Shown piece after piece: positions 12,893 through 13,671 of a stretch of DNA of 13,671 bases. The stretch lies in the NCBI GenBank assembly GCA_002434005.1, contig DJJF01000039.1, positions 343 to 14,013 on the forward strand. The letters run 5' to 3'. The translations under genes and the position numbers were made by a program. A model generated the notes under the pieces. The model saw only the letters and a program-made list of their open reading frames with translations, did not search any database and had not been told where the DNA came from. Within the stretch, counting starts at the first letter, position 1. Each line of letters begins with the position of its first letter. This DNA comes from Candidatus Saccharibacteria bacterium UBA6575. GTDB lineage: Bacteria > Patescibacteriota > Saccharimonadia > Saccharimonadales > Saccharimonadaceae.

Positions 12893-13150
12893 ATGAACAG
12901 AATGTTCGCAGTACTCAGCGGACCCGGTGTCGACAGCATCGAAGAAACGAAGCAGGCTTCATTCACGGTGAGCAACCAGGATCAACGCAGCACCGAGAGC
13001 AGCGTGGTCTACGGCGAGGTTGCAGACGTCACATGGCGAGACGCATACACGGTTGATTTCCACCTGAAGAACGAACAAGGTGAGCGCATCGCCTGGATCA
13101 ACAACTACGACCCAGGCCGTCAAGCTGGCGGGTTCGGTGAGCGCATCTGA
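12893..13150 (+). CDS. Small hypothetical protein (accessory cassette 4)
   Basis: This encodes 85 residues from the ATG at 12893, chosen because GGAGAG lies 6 bases before it. The GTG at 12875 would put the ribosome binding site inside the coding region. The N-terminal MFAVLSGPGVDSIEE and the later YGEVADVTWRDAYTVDFHLKNEQGERIAWIN look like a small alternating beta-sheet protein. There is no signal peptide, cysteine or membrane segment. I recognise no family. Third codon positions are G or C in 59 of 85 codons by hand count. It sits against the direction of the core genes, between rplO and secY, which are normally adjacent. Confidence 0.76.
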   Translation: MNRMFAVLSGPGVDSIEETKQASFTVSNQDQRSTESSVVYGEVADVTWRDAYTVDFHLKNEQGERIAWINNYDPGRQAGGFGERI

Positions 13151-13182
13151 CACGAACGGACGGGACATGTCCGCTCCACGAA

Positions 13183-13217
13183 AAAGAGTCCGCTCTTTCT
13201 TCAGGAGCGGACTCTTT
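13183..13217. terminator. Bidirectional terminator between cassette 4 and rplO
   Basis: AAAGAGTCCGCTC (13183-13195) and GAGCGGACTCTTT (13205-13217) form a perfect 13-bp stem with a 9-base loop. The ends are U-rich in both directions (CTTTCAATTT on plus, TTTTTCG on minus). It serves the convergent ends of the 12893 gene and rplO. It also cuts the ribosomal operon just before secY. Confidence 0.9.
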
Positions 13218-13232
13218 CAATTTCAGACACTA

Positions 13233-13671
13233 TTATTTGTCTGCTTTTTCTGCCTCTTTTTGACTCTTTGGCAATGGAGTTGCGGTTTTAGTAAATGTAC
13301 CGCCAGCTTTTGTAATTGCTTCTTGCACACTCTTTGATGCACCTTGCACGTTCAGGGTAACTTTCTCGGTCAGCTCACCTCGGGCGATTACCTTCACTGT
13401 ATGGAAAGGTGTTGCAATCAAACCTGCTTCGAATAGGATCATGTTGTCGACGGTCTTACCCTTGAATGCGTTAAGATGATCCATATATACAACCTGGGCA
13501 GGTGTACGAAGACTCTTAAACCCACGGTTTTTAGGAATGGCCTGAACCAGTGATAATTGTCCACCGGTGAAGCTTGAAGCAAGCTTCTTACCAGTACGTG
13601 CGCCCTGTCCCTTAGTACCACGACCAGCCGTTTTACCCTGACCAGCAGAGATACCACGACCGACGCGCTTG
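13233..13671 (-). CDS. rplO: 50S ribosomal protein L15 (N-terminus beyond the window)
   Basis: An open frame runs from the window edge to the TAA stop, giving 145 visible residues. It starts KRVGRGISAGQGKTAGRGTKG, the glycine-rich L15 tail motif that threads into 23S rRNA, and continues with SFTGGQLSLVQAIPKNRGF. The folded C-terminal domain follows, with a Lys/Glu-rich end. An internal ATG at 13484 is not the start. Only the first few residues are missing. Confidence 0.95.
   Translation of the reverse strand, partial: KRVGRGISAGQGKTAGRGTKGQGARTGKKLASSFTGGQLSLVQAIPKNRGFKSLRTPAQVVYMDHLNAFKGKTVDNMILFEAGLIATPFHTVKVIARGELTEKVTLNVQGASKSVQEAITKAGGTFTKTATPLPKSQKEAEKADK

Noticed and set aside
1..13671. 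CRISPR array, insertion sequence or transposase
   Set aside because: No regularly spaced direct repeats, terminal inverted repeats or transposase-like frames were found.

Overview
The window looks like a chromosomal segment from a Patescibacteria/CPR bacterium, most likely Candidatus Saccharibacteria (TM7). This is inferred from gene content and protein style; no search was run. The backbone is on the minus strand. Reading from high to low coordinates it holds: the 3' part of rplO (L15); secY; a sortase; infA-rpmJ-rpsM-rpsK-rpsD-rpoA-rplQ-rplM-rpsI; an alpha/beta hydrolase; trpS-RluA/RluD-type pseudouridine synthase-DNA polymerase III delta' subunit-TPR membrane protein; and tRNA-Thr(UGU). 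L36 and S4 both lack the cysteines of the zinc-binding forms. The standard code with UGA as stop is used throughout.

Four short genes interrupt this backbone. They lie at 222-551 (-), 4073-4537 (-), 9722-9940 (+) and 12893-13150 (+). Each has its own promoter in AT-rich DNA, a GC-rich body, and a GC-rich hairpin at its 3' end. I recognise none of the four proteins. One is secreted, one is highly charged, and two are small soluble proteins. By hand count the third codon position is G or C in 63 of 72 codons of the 9722 gene, against 17 of 38 in rpmJ. They look like independently expressed accessory cassettes parked at operon joints, and two run against the direction of the core genes.

The most striking element is the roughly 540-base stretch between the sortase and the 9722 gene (about 10581 down to 10042, minus strand). 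It has no credible ORF. It starts just after an extended -10 box (TGTTATAGT) that abuts the sortase stop codon. It contains many perfect complementary helices, a near-exact duplicated purine-rich motif, a plausible pseudoknot and a 10-base palindrome. It ends in an 11-bp GC hairpin followed by a U-rich tract. I interpret it as a large, ornate structured noncoding RNA of a family I do not recognise.

How the parts work together: the core genes supply ribosome assembly (L15, L36, S13, S11, S4, L17, L13, S9), initiation (IF-1), transcription (RNAP alpha), membrane insertion (SecY), surface attachment (sortase), Trp-tRNA charging, rRNA or tRNA pseudouridylation and replication clamp loading. Several core promoters (secY, trpS and one of two for infA) put the -10 box only 9 to 15 bases before the start codon, suggesting leaderless or near-leaderless mRNAs. 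The accessory cassettes instead have longer 5' leaders with Shine-Dalgarno sequences.
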